A DNA stretch of 64,000 bases from positions 35,082 through 99,081 of the forward strand of contig DIUR01000034.1 of the NCBI GenBank assembly GCA_002428265.1, in the 5' to 3' direction. Both the position numbers and the translations under genes were made by a program. Each line of letters starts with the position of its first letter. The first letter of the stretch is position 1. The notes beneath the pieces were generated by a model. That model was given only the letters and a program-made list of their open reading frames with translations. It was not told the origin of the DNA and did no database searches. This document shows positions 8,537-17,085 of this stretch, piece after piece. This DNA is from Bacteriovoracaceae bacterium UBA6153. Its GTDB lineage: Bacteria; Bdellovibrionota; Bacteriovoracia; Bacteriovoracales; Bacteriovoracaceae.

Positions 8537-9214
8537 ATGAAAAAATACTTATTTCCTGCCCTATGCATTGTTTTAATCACTGTCGCTTTTATCGCAATAT
8601 TTTTTATCTATAAAAATGATAAAGCTCAAGAGCGCGCTTTGATTAGCACTCAACCTTTCCAGGTTGCAGCACTAAAAGAGAGCATTATCGGCCAGAATAT
8701 TAGAATTGATGATGCTTGCAAAAACCCACAAGCATTGAATCAAAGTGTCCTACAGACCAGCACTATCAGTTTTGATGAAAGGCTAAAATATCTTTGCGAG
8801 GATCAAATTCTCTCTAAAGAACTTGAATCTCATTTTGGAAATAATACTGATTACACTTTCTTCCTAAACTGTGCAAAAACTTATGCATCTGAAATGCAAC
8901 AGATTATGAAAGACTTAAAAGAGCATTATCCAGAAGATTATAAAAATCTCAATTTCAACCAAAGTGATATTTTACTAAAATACTTAAAGCATCCCGCAAC
9001 TTCTATTCTAAAGGCCCAGTGTGAAGCAAAATCAGAAGCACTCTACTGGAAATCACTTTCACAGTCGAATAAGGTAGAAGATTTAAAATTCTGTATTCAA
9101 ATAACGAGTGAGTGTATTAACGGGACAACTAAACCAGAAGAATGCCCCGCTAATTTTAAAACTCATCACGATGATTGCACAAAAAAACTGAGCAATATGA
9201 AATCCGCACACTAA
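8537..9214 (+). CDS. Hypothetical single-pass membrane or exported protein
   Basis: A 225-residue protein with one N-terminal hydrophobic helix (LFPALCIVLITVAFIAIFFIY), which acts as a signal anchor, followed by a soluble region with about ten Cys residues that probably form disulfides outside the cytoplasm. Predicted helices such as MQQIMKDLKEHYPEDYKNL lie in the middle. No family is recognised. It starts 36 bases after the TolC-like gene and may be co-transcribed. Its stop overlaps the convergent L,D-transpeptidase stop. Confidence 0.65.
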   Translation: MKKYLFPALCIVLITVAFIAIFFIYKNDKAQERALISTQPFQVAALKESIIGQNIRIDDACKNPQALNQSVLQTSTISFDERLKYLCEDQILSKELESHFGNNTDYTFFLNCAKTYASEMQQIMKDLKEHYPEDYKNLNFNQSDILLKYLKHPATSILKAQCEAKSEALYWKSLSQSNKVEDLKFCIQITSECINGTTKPEECPANFKTHHDDCTKKLSNMKSAH

Positions 9215-9828
9215 AAGACTGTTATCCAAGTGGCACCGATTCCATTTTTACGAATAAGCCTGTTAAAGATAAATCCGTAATCAGGATGAAGTCTTATACA
9301 ACCGCTTGAAACGGGAGTTCCAAGTAGAGGCCAGTTGGACTCAGTTGTTCCATGAATGGCGTAACCACCTCTAATAAAAACAGCATAAGGCATATTGCCT
9401 AATCCGTTATAATCCCCGCCTGGATAAATGGTTGAAGAGTATTTATCATAAATTCTTCCATTGGGATTTTGATCAAAGGATGGTGTCTCTTTTCCTCTTT
9501 TGCCAGTTGAAACCTGCCAAGTATAAGTAAGGACCCCATTAACATACAAATCCATTTTTTGCTCAGCAATGCTTACATTTGCCCAAACAGCACATCCCGA
9601 TCGATGACATGCTCCTTTCTCGGGCCCATCTTTAATAATGGCAGACTGCCCCGTCGCTTTAAAATACTCATTGTCGTAATACTCAAGAATTTTTTCAATG
9701 CGAGGGTCTGTCGGATCTAATTCATCCAGGATGTTAAGCCTTATTGACTGCTCTGCTAACGCAGAAGTATTAATTAAAAATATTCCGGATAAAAGTAATG
9801 TGATTAATTTTGTTGATAACTTTTTCAT
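9211..9828 (-). CDS. L,D-transpeptidase (YkuD fold), exported
   Basis: A 205-residue protein with a signal peptide (LITLLLSGIFLINTSALAEQ) and a YkuD catalytic domain. The hallmark is IHGT near residue 160 followed by SSGCIRLHP, where Cys177 is the nucleophile. Such enzymes make 3-3 cross-links in peptidoglycan or attach proteins or modifying groups to it, acting in the periplasm. In predatory Bdellovibrionota, L,D-transpeptidases are also used on prey wall, which is known from the group and not shown here. I start at the inner ATG 9828, which has AGGAG seven bases upstream, rather than the first ATG at 9849. Confidence 0.93.
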   Translation of the reverse strand: MKKLSTKLITLLLSGIFLINTSALAEQSIRLNILDELDPTDPRIEKILEYYDNEYFKATGQSAIIKDGPEKGACHRSGCAVWANVSIAEQKMDLYVNGVLTYTWQVSTGKRGKETPSFDQNPNGRIYDKYSSTIYPGGDYNGLGNMPYAVFIRGGYAIHGTTESNWPLLGTPVSSGCIRLHPDYGFIFNRLIRKNGIGATWITVF

Positions 9829-9948
9829 ATAACGACTCCTACTCTTCATTGAGTAAAAAAAATTGTTTTCAAAAAAGTTATTGCAAGTTGAAGACCTTTA
9901 AATTTTTGACAAAATGTCCCGTTGAAACAACGGGACCGTCAAAGAACC

Positions 9949-11643
9949 TTAGTATTTTAATGCATCTTCAATAGAGATATTTTCTTCAGCTTTTTTACCA
10001 AATGGTGAAGAAGGAAGTTCTTTTAATGAGTAATCCATCTTAACTGCATAATCGCGATCGATTAAGTTACGTAGACCCTGCTCAGCATTGTACCAATCCA
10101 TATTCTCTTTAGAAGAATTACATGACTTCAAGCTTTCAGCATCAAGCATTCCCCAACGAAGCTCAACACAGTGGTAAGGATCAAATGACAATTTAAAGAT
10201 ACTCTTTAGAACTCTATCCAGATTCAAACTCTGAACTTCACCATTCGTTTTCTTAACATCAATGACACACTTATTTGTTGCAGTCTTATAAGCTGCCTTT
10301 AGGTCACTTACTAAATCCACTCCTGAATACTCAATGGCAGGATTATTGTTTCTTTTTTCTTCAATCATCTTAATCATAAGAGCTCTTCCTTCTCTGATAG
10401 AGGCCTTAAGTCTTGCGTCTCTTGAAGGTGTTGAGTAACTCTCCCAATCCCCATCTGTTCCATAAATATTGCTTGGAAGTTTATCTGGATGAGATTGCTT
10501 ATTAATTCCTGCAGTGATGGCAGCAGTCACAGACATGGCACGCTCTTGAACATCATGGCATAATTCATCCATTAACTCAGTTAATTCAACAACCGGGTTA
10601 TATTTCAATGTTCCCAATGACATTTTATTTCTCACGTATTCATGGAAATCCATTTTTACGCCATTAATTTCATAACCCTTCTTTTTATTAAATTGCTCAA
10701 GAGAGTAATCTGGAAGTTGATTATTTGCAGTTGCCTGAACACCATTTTCAACACTGAAAGGTCTCCAGTTTGAAAAACCACCACCAATTTCAACAGTGGT
10801 TTGAGAGAATTTCTCTCCATAAGTGATTGCTGTAAGACTGTTATCAGGGTGAGCATCAATTAAGTGAATCTTTCCATTTGCCGTCACTTCATACACAACA
10901 GCAATATGTCCATTCGGATCATAAAGAACTGTTCCAGGCTTAATAGAAGCTCTTGAAACAGAAACTGGATAAGTGTCTCTAAAAAGTGAGTTCGTTGCAT
11001 TGTTAGAAGCATCTGTTCTGAAAGTCGCAGTTGAAATGGAATCAACAACCTGATCTATAACAGTGTTAATGTTATCGCCATTTTTAATATACTTTTTTCC
11101 ACCGATGACATTTCCGAAACGGTTATAGCGGATATCAGTGTCTTTATCTCCGTAAAGTTGCTTTCTGATATCTTTGATTTGTTTTTTAAGAGCAGCTTTT
11201 TTAAAAAAGCCAGCATTATTATACTCTCTGTTTAACTGCTCCAGCTGTGCCAGTAGAGCTTCTGTCTCAGGCCCCTTAAGAGGAGCTGGCGTTAAATTAA
11301 TTGGGTAAGCAAAAGGTAGATCATTCATCCAACTAAAATAGGCCCTAAGAACATAAGGAAGATCAGCACAATCTGAATAAACGTTAACTAAATTCTCTGG
11401 GTTCAAATTATAGAACTGTGGATTGGCAATCGGGCTTTTAATACAATCACTTGTTGTATGGCAAACACCTGCTTTTTTAGCTTTTCCCATTGTTGCCACA
11501 AACTCTTCGTAAGATTTATCAAACGACTTTGTCCATGTTGTGTTCTTAATCTGCCAGTTAAGCGATTTTTTAGTATTCGCGGAAATGCTCATTGGTATTG
11601 CGGCCGCTATTAATGCTAGAAAGACATACTGCTTCGTTGTCAT
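9949..11643 (-). CDS. Secreted protein with predicted papain-like (NlpC/P60-type) catalytic core
   Basis: A 564-residue protein with a signal peptide (FLALIAAAIPMSISANTKKS). A possible papain-fold active site can be read: Cys92 in SDCADLPYVLRAYFSW, His246 in DPNGHIAVVYEV and a polar DAHPDNS near residue 262. The order Cys, then GH-hydrophobic strand, then Asp/His matches NlpC/P60-like amidases. Between them lies a basic helical segment (FFKKAALKKQIKDIRKQLYG). The C-terminal half is helical with several Cys and has no recognised domain. The catalytic assignment is inference from motif order only. A wall-peptide amidase or peptidase is the likely role. Confidence 0.6.
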   Translation of the reverse strand: MTTKQYVFLALIAAAIPMSISANTKKSLNWQIKNTTWTKSFDKSYEEFVATMGKAKKAGVCHTTSDCIKSPIANPQFYNLNPENLVNVYSDCADLPYVLRAYFSWMNDLPFAYPINLTPAPLKGPETEALLAQLEQLNREYNNAGFFKKAALKKQIKDIRKQLYGDKDTDIRYNRFGNVIGGKKYIKNGDNINTVIDQVVDSISTATFRTDASNNATNSLFRDTYPVSVSRASIKPGTVLYDPNGHIAVVYEVTANGKIHLIDAHPDNSLTAITYGEKFSQTTVEIGGGFSNWRPFSVENGVQATANNQLPDYSLEQFNKKKGYEINGVKMDFHEYVRNKMSLGTLKYNPVVELTELMDELCHDVQERAMSVTAAITAGINKQSHPDKLPSNIYGTDGDWESYSTPSRDARLKASIREGRALMIKMIEEKRNNNPAIEYSGVDLVSDLKAAYKTATNKCVIDVKKTNGEVQSLNLDRVLKSIFKLSFDPYHCVELRWGMLDAESLKSCNSSKENMDWYNAEQGLRNLIDRDYAVKMDYSLKELPSSPFGKKAEENISIEDALKY

Positions 11644-11774
11644 AAATCCTCAGTGGGAAAATAAATTTTAGGTACCAGGGAAATAACACAGTCCTTTTAA
11701 AATGAACCTGCTAGCGCTCAAAATTGTAATTTTTACATGTGCAGATAGAAAAATCATGGATATACTGCGGTGAA

Positions 11775-12374
11775 ATGATGAAGCTTCTAACAATTTTATT
11801 CATGTCCGTACTCTCTTTTTCACTAGTTTCGGTTGAAGCTACCGAAGCCCCCCAACAAGAAAAGATCCCAGAAGATAAACTCGTCACTGTCGAGTCTCCC
11901 ACTGAGTTCATGAGCGAGTTCATCTTCAAACCAGGGACTTTGTTAAATCTTGGCCTTCCTTACATTAATAAAGATTACTACTTACTCGAGTTCGGGTTTG
12001 TGACTGCGAAAAAATATAAAAAATTTAACTTTGATTACAATGCTTATGTAACAGCTTCGTTATTTGAAGACTGGGTTGATAGAGATGACAATCTTCGCGC
12101 CGGGGCCCTTGGCTTTAAGGCCGGAATCATGGTTCCCAGCCAGCCATGGATTCCTCTGCTGATTTCAGCTTCATTAGGTTATGCAAAAACTGTTCTTCAC
12201 AAGAATCCTATTTTAGGGAGAGACTCTACTGCGTCTGGAAAAAAGGATATGCTGCTCATGGAAGCAGGCCTTCTGTATAAATACGATAAGTACTTCGCTC
12301 GCTTTGCTTACCAGCAAGGCAATGTAAAATATTTTAAAAGGCATACTCTGATCACACTTGGAGTTGTTTATTAA
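11775..12374 (+). CDS. Predicted outer-membrane beta-barrel protein
   Basis: About 200 residues with a signal peptide (KLLTILFMSVLSFSLVSVEA) and then alternating, aromatic-rich strands such as YYLLEFGFVTAKK and FARFAYQQGNVKYFKRHTLI, ending in GVVY. This looks like a small porin-like barrel with its last strand at the C-terminus. No family is assigned. The frame is open upstream to 11739, but the signal peptide fits the paired ATGs at 11775/11778. Its last bases overlap the next gene, which is also predicted to be a barrel. Confidence 0.6.
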   Translation: MMKLLTILFMSVLSFSLVSVEATEAPQQEKIPEDKLVTVESPTEFMSEFIFKPGTLLNLGLPYINKDYYLLEFGFVTAKKYKKFNFDYNAYVTASLFEDWVDRDDNLRAGALGFKAGIMVPSQPWIPLLISASLGYAKTVLHKNPILGRDSTASGKKDMLLMEAGLLYKYDKYFARFAYQQGNVKYFKRHTLITLGVVY

Positions 12375-13317
12375 ACTACTAATCTGCTTATTATCTCTTG
12401 CTTCATTCAAGGCCTATTCATTTGATATCAATGTAACTGATAAAGATATCGATGCTACAAACCAGTACATTGCGACGAAATGGGATCAGATTAATCGTAG
12501 TGTTGATATGTTCTTCACAGAGCAAAATACAAAGACAGCAGAAAATAAGAGCAGCGTTTTTGTCTACGGAAGTTTTTATAAAAAAGAAGGGCAGAAGATT
12601 GATAATAAATTCGATTTTCAGTTAAAATTTGATTTCCCAAATACCACCAAAAAATTAAAAATCGTTATTGAAAAAGAACAAGATGATATCAGTAATGCGA
12701 TCAGTGATACTTCCGTTTCAACTAATAAAGAGCTCACAAAAGATGGCCGTGTTGTAAATAAAAGTGACAACAATTACACTGCCGGAGCGGATTACTTTTT
12801 AACTCAGACTGAGTATTTCGTCAGCTTTATCCATTTTGGTATCCGACTGGACATGCCACTGAACCCCAACCTGAAATTAGATTTAGTAAAAGACTATAAA
12901 ACTAATTTTATGAATATCGGTCTGTCTCAAAAATTTATCTATTACCGCCAGGAAGGATTTCAAAACATCTCTCATTTATCTTTAAATAAAAAATTAACTG
13001 AAAAGCTTCAAACTGATTTTGTTAACTCAATTGTATGGTCAGATGAGACCGATGAGTTTGTCTTCAGACATAACCTGCTTCTTTATCAAAACCTTGGAAA
13101 AGAAAAAACCCTTTCATACTCTATCGGTGCCAACGCTAAATTCTCACCGACCTACTACTATGATAGCTATGATGCTTCTATCAGTTATAGACAGCTCCTT
13201 TATCATGACTGGCTTTATGCTACATTCACATACGGTGCAGACTTTCCCAAGGTAAGTCATTATAGACAAGAGCAATTTTTGCAGTTCAGAGTAGATATTT
13301 TCTTTAAAGAAAAATAG
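12358..13317 (+). CDS. Predicted outer-membrane beta-barrel protein, uncertain start
   Basis: About 319 residues with a hydrophobic leader (LFIKLLICLLSLASFKAYSF), then amphipathic strands rich in Tyr and Phe (YAGSFYKKE-like, TEYFVSFIHFGIRLDM, YDASISYRQLLYHDWLYATF), ending in FRVDIFFKEK, a typical barrel terminus. The start is unusual. No ATG is available; TTG 12358 or TTG 12364 must serve unless ATT 12370 is used. GGAG at 12360-12363 lies within this start region, inside the end of the preceding gene, so translation is probably coupled. Function is unknown; a complex with the upstream barrel or with lipid transport is possible. Confidence 0.6.
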   Translation: MELFIKLLICLLSLASFKAYSFDINVTDKDIDATNQYIATKWDQINRSVDMFFTEQNTKTAENKSSVFVYGSFYKKEGQKIDNKFDFQLKFDFPNTTKKLKIVIEKEQDDISNAISDTSVSTNKELTKDGRVVNKSDNNYTAGADYFLTQTEYFVSFIHFGIRLDMPLNPNLKLDLVKDYKTNFMNIGLSQKFIYYRQEGFQNISHLSLNKKLTEKLQTDFVNSIVWSDETDEFVFRHNLLLYQNLGKEKTLSYSIGANAKFSPTYYYDSYDASISYRQLLYHDWLYATFTYGADFPKVSHYRQEQFLQFRVDIFFKEK

Positions 13318-13319
13318 CG

Positions 13320-14579
13320 CTATGGCCCTTTGGCCGCCTTCTCACGCGCCTTATCTTTTTTACTTTTTCTCTTTCCTTTAATAGGCGCTGCTCCACGAAC
13401 TTTTCCAATGCCCTCACCAGTTAATTCAAAACCAGGAATACTCTCTCGCTCCAGACTAATCTGGGCACGCTTTTCAATTAACTTAAAATGCTCTTGATCC
13501 TCGTGTCCGATAAACGTCACAGCATGCCCAATCTCGCCAGCTCTGCCAGTTCTTCCAATTCTATGAATATAGTCCGCAGGAGACCTTGGTAAATCAAAAT
13601 TCACCACAAGTGAGAGCTTGCTGATATCGATTCCTCTGGCCGCAACATCAGTGGCGATCAGAAAATCAATTTTCTTTTCCTTAAAGTCTGACAAGGCCTT
13701 ATTTCTTTCTGGCTGAGACAGGTCTCCATGAATAGCACCTGCTTTAATTCCTAATTTTTTTAATTTTTCAGAAAGGTTACCGGCCGCTGTTTTACTAGAA
13801 ACAAACACCAGAACGTTTTTCCATTTTTCCTGAATAATTAAGTGCCTTAAGAGCATTCCTCTATTTTCATGGTTAACTTCTATAACTCTTTGATGGATAT
13901 TTTCAACAGTTGGCGTGACGTTCTCAATCTGGACATGTTCCGGATTCTTTGAAATCCTCTTAACAATCTCAAGTACTTTTTCCGGATAAGTAGCAGAGAA
14001 AAAAAGATTTTGTCTCTCTGGGGAAATTTCTTTTAAAACAAGATCCAACTCTGCCGCAAATCCCAAGTCTAAGATTTTATCTGCTTCATCGAGCACTAAA
14101 AACTGAATCTCATTTAATGTTAAAACTTTTTGTCCTATTAAATCCAGAAGTCTTCCCGGAGTGGCGACAACGATATCAACTCCCTCTGAAAGAACGCGCG
14201 TTTGTTGCTCAATACTTTCGCCACCAATAACAGTAAGAGTAGAAACTTTATTAGTAAGAAATTCTCCAAAACGATAAATGGCCCCTGAAACTTGCAGAGC
14301 AAGCTCTCTGGTTGGGGTTAATATAAGTGCTTTGATTGAATTGTCTGTTGAAATCTTCTCATGGCTAATCTTCTGAAGAATGGGCCATGCGAAACAAGCA
14401 GTCTTACCTGATCCTGTCTGGGCCTGTATGAGCAGATCAATGCCGGACATAATCAAAGGAATTGTTTTTATCTGAATATCTGTTGGAGTTAGAAAATCTG
14501 ATTCATCTATCGCTTGAAGAATTTCTTCTGAAAGACCCAGGTTTTCAAATTCAATAAGATCACTTTTAATTTTTTTCAT
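13320..14579 (-). CDS. DEAD-box ATP-dependent RNA helicase, RhlE-like
   Basis: A 419-residue protein with all DEAD-box motifs in order: AQTGSGKT, PTRELA, TPGR, DEAD, SAT, then in the second RecA domain VFVSSKT, ATDVAARGID and HRIGRTGRAG. The short basic tail (KGKRKSKKDKAREK) is the kind of RNA-binding extension seen in RhlE proteins. It unwinds short RNA duplexes, typically in ribosome assembly or RNA decay at low temperature. The choice of RhlE over other members rests on the general shape and tail only. It converges on the barrel gene with 2 bases between the stops. Confidence 0.93.
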   Translation of the reverse strand: MKKIKSDLIEFENLGLSEEILQAIDESDFLTPTDIQIKTIPLIMSGIDLLIQAQTGSGKTACFAWPILQKISHEKISTDNSIKALILTPTRELALQVSGAIYRFGEFLTNKVSTLTVIGGESIEQQTRVLSEGVDIVVATPGRLLDLIGQKVLTLNEIQFLVLDEADKILDLGFAAELDLVLKEISPERQNLFFSATYPEKVLEIVKRISKNPEHVQIENVTPTVENIHQRVIEVNHENRGMLLRHLIIQEKWKNVLVFVSSKTAAGNLSEKLKKLGIKAGAIHGDLSQPERNKALSDFKEKKIDFLIATDVAARGIDISKLSLVVNFDLPRSPADYIHRIGRTGRAGEIGHAVTFIGHEDQEHFKLIEKRAQISLERESIPGFELTGEGIGKVRGAAPIKGKRKSKKDKAREKAAKGP

Positions 14580-14673
14580 GGGGCTATCCTATCATTAAAA
14601 TCCGATATTTACACAGTACCCGAGTAAATTCTTTTGAATTAAAAGATTTCCTCCAATTGTCCGATAGATAAGT

Positions 14674-16281
14674 ATGAAAATCTCACTTTGCATATTGCTA
14701 ATCACTCTTTCAACCACCACTTTTGCCACGGTTTTAAAAACTGAGCAGAAAGGATCTTCTAAAATAATCTATCACGATTACAACGATGATAAAAAAGTTG
14801 ATCTCATTGAAACTTTTGAGAAAAATACTTTGGTTAAAAAAGTTCAGGATGTAAATTTTGATGGTGAGATGGATGAAACGACTGATTACTTCTATCACAC
14901 CAAGGAAGACTCACCTTTTGAAATCGTAACAAAAAAAGATAGAAGAAAAAAATCATATCGTCATGAAAAATTAAAAAAGATTATCTCCACTACTGAGATA
15001 GATACAGACGGTGACGGAAAATACGACAAAACAATCACGGACAATTACCCATTGGTTCAAGAGGCAGATCCTTGTTATGATCAGCAAAAAAAAGAATGGA
15101 CTCAGGCCGAAGATTTAAGCAAGGCCGTCTCAAGGGCAACCCGTCAGATTAATGGTGGATTCGTACAAAATGAAATGGGATATAAAATCCATCAGTCATG
15201 TATGGAAAACTATGGCAGCAAAGATTTCTCCAAGCTTGTCACAACGACTATGAGCAAAGGACTAGCATGCTTAAATGATCTTGCTAAGAAAAATACAAAA
15301 CAAAATCCAACTGCTCCCAATGGGGCCTTGCTCAATTTCAAAAACCTTACCCGCTTGCTCGAAAAAGAAAAAGTCACAATCGTGTGTCATCAAACAGATT
15401 ACAAATGGGATGGTGTGGCCGCTCATGCCTCTACCGGCCCTAGTGATAATATAGAGTCTCTCAAGGTCAATCACCCGTATATTTCCATGGCTCCTAAATA
15501 TCCTGTCGTCAAAGGTCGCCCAACGGAGAAAGAGATCACGAATGCATCCCAAACTTTATTTCATGAACAGCTTCACAACTTAGGAATCGTCCATGGTGAA
15601 GGAGTTGAGTATCCTTACAGTTGTGAAAAATGTTGTCTAGGCTCAAAGGATGAATATGAAGGCGTGGTTGATGCCGCTTGCAAAGTTTGCGGTGGCCAGT
15701 ACGATATGAGTAAAGGTGTAAGTCAACAATACCTATTAGACACCTTAACCTGGGGAGAAAGAAGCTTTGATAAATCAAAAGCAGAAAGGGCCGTTGCTAA
15801 ATATCAAAAAGAGAACTCAAAAAATCAGTGGGCAACAATACTTTTTGCCAGGGCCAATTCCGGAGCATTTTCAGCAATGGGAATCGAGATGGCAAAAATC
15901 TTAGATAAGAAATTTCCGAATTTAAATTCTGCGGACAAATCCAATATGCAAGAAGCTCTCACCTATAAAGATCAACCTCAGATTAAGGCCGTTGCAGCTA
16001 AAGCAAAAGTAATCGCTGAGTCTCATCTGAAATATTTTTATGAGAACGATCCTGTCGCTTCTTTAAAGTATCTGGAAGCTAATAAAGCAGTGATCAAGTC
16101 GATTGTTGCTGAAGCTAAAAAATCTGGATTAAAAGAAGAGCAAGAGTACACAAACAAAAAACTTTTTGAAGATACCAAAAATCTTATAGAAGAAATTTGG
16201 TTTGAAAATTACCCGAATAATAAATTACCTCAGAATGATAGGGCCTTCAGCCTTCTTCTGGAAACAGGTTTAATAGACTAG
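14674..16281 (+). CDS. Secreted metzincin-like metallopeptidase with Ca-binding-like repeats
   Basis: A 535-residue exported protein (signal peptide ISLCILLITLSTTTFA). Residues about 30-120 hold Asp-rich EF-hand-like or type-III-like loops (YNDDKKVDL, NFDGEMDET, DTDGDGKYD). In the middle, HEQLHNLGIVHG supplies a complete HExxHxxGxxH zinc site (His297, Glu298, His301, His307), the metzincin signature. Cys-rich loops follow (CEKCCLG, CKVCGG). The C-terminal 200 residues are helical and unrecognised. A zinc endopeptidase acting outside the cytoplasm is the natural reading. The Met-turn could not be placed with certainty, so the clan assignment is inference. Confidence 0.65.
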   Translation: MKISLCILLITLSTTTFATVLKTEQKGSSKIIYHDYNDDKKVDLIETFEKNTLVKKVQDVNFDGEMDETTDYFYHTKEDSPFEIVTKKDRRKKSYRHEKLKKIISTTEIDTDGDGKYDKTITDNYPLVQEADPCYDQQKKEWTQAEDLSKAVSRATRQINGGFVQNEMGYKIHQSCMENYGSKDFSKLVTTTMSKGLACLNDLAKKNTKQNPTAPNGALLNFKNLTRLLEKEKVTIVCHQTDYKWDGVAAHASTGPSDNIESLKVNHPYISMAPKYPVVKGRPTEKEITNASQTLFHEQLHNLGIVHGEGVEYPYSCEKCCLGSKDEYEGVVDAACKVCGGQYDMSKGVSQQYLLDTLTWGERSFDKSKAERAVAKYQKENSKNQWATILFARANSGAFSAMGIEMAKILDKKFPNLNSADKSNMQEALTYKDQPQIKAVAAKAKVIAESHLKYFYENDPVASLKYLEANKAVIKSIVAEAKKSGLKEEQEYTNKKLFEDTKNLIEEIWFENYPNNKLPQNDRAFSLLLETGLID

Positions 16282-16284
16282 TAC

Positions 16285-17085
16285 TTAAAGGTGGCTTCCA
16301 CAAAACTTACAGTAAGTAGCATTCTCTTCATGCCCTTCCCTACTGCAATTTGGACATGCAATATTTGTGACTTTATTATTCCTCGATAATTCCGCTGTCA
16401 CGATTCCAGTAGGAACAGCAATGATGGCATAACCACTGATCATAAGTAGCGATGCTAACGTTTTCCCCAACGGAGTTGCCGGAGCGATGTCTCCGTAGCC
16501 GACAGTCGTCATTGTAACAATCGCCCAGTAAATGCTGGTTGGTATATCAGTGAATCCACTTTCAGGACTCTCCACCATATACATCATTGCACCCGATACT
16601 GTGACCAAAATAATAATCGAAAAAAAGAAAACCATGATTTTATAGCGACTCATGCGCAAAGCTTGAATAATGAGAGACCCTTCTTCAAAATAAGTTCCTA
16701 ACTTAAAAATCCTAAAGACTCTTATGAGTCGGACAGAACGAAGAATTAAAAGTGATTGAGCTCCGGGCAGAACAAAAAGTAAAAAAGTCGGTATCACTGA
16801 GAAAAAATCGATAAGCCCAAAAAAGCTAAAAGCATAGCTCATTGGCTGCCTTACTGAATAAAGCCTTAGGAAATACTCAATAGTAAAAATGGCCGTAAAA
16901 AAGAGTTCAAGATAAAGGAAAGTATAACCGTATTGCTCGCGAATAACCGGAATGCTTTCGATAATGACTGCAATAACACTGATAAGAATTAAAACAATAA
17001 GAGCAACGTCAAAAATCTTTCCAGCTCTCGTCTCGCTCTCAAAAATAATTGTATGAAGTTTTTGTTTCAGTGTCGGACTTTTCAT
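16285..17085 (-). CDS. Six-TM voltage-gated-type K+ channel with zinc-ribbon tail
   Basis: A 266-residue ion transport protein. Five or six helices include a voltage-sensor-like S4 (LILRSVRLIRVFRIFKLG, with regularly spaced Arg). The pore helix and selectivity filter read TMTTVGYGD, the K+ channel signature, before the last helix. The C-terminus carries CPNC and CKFC, a two-knuckle zinc ribbon that is uncommon on small bacterial Kv channels and could bind a partner or sense metal or redox state. Its start overlaps the MFS stop by 4 bases, so the two genes are coupled. Confidence 0.9.
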   Translation of the reverse strand: MKSPTLKQKLHTIIFESETRAGKIFDVALIVLILISVIAVIIESIPVIREQYGYTFLYLELFFTAIFTIEYFLRLYSVRQPMSYAFSFFGLIDFFSVIPTFLLFVLPGAQSLLILRSVRLIRVFRIFKLGTYFEEGSLIIQALRMSRYKIMVFFFSIIILVTVSGAMMYMVESPESGFTDIPTSIYWAIVTMTTVGYGDIAPATPLGKTLASLLMISGYAIIAVPTGIVTAELSRNNKVTNIACPNCSREGHEENATYCKFCGSHL

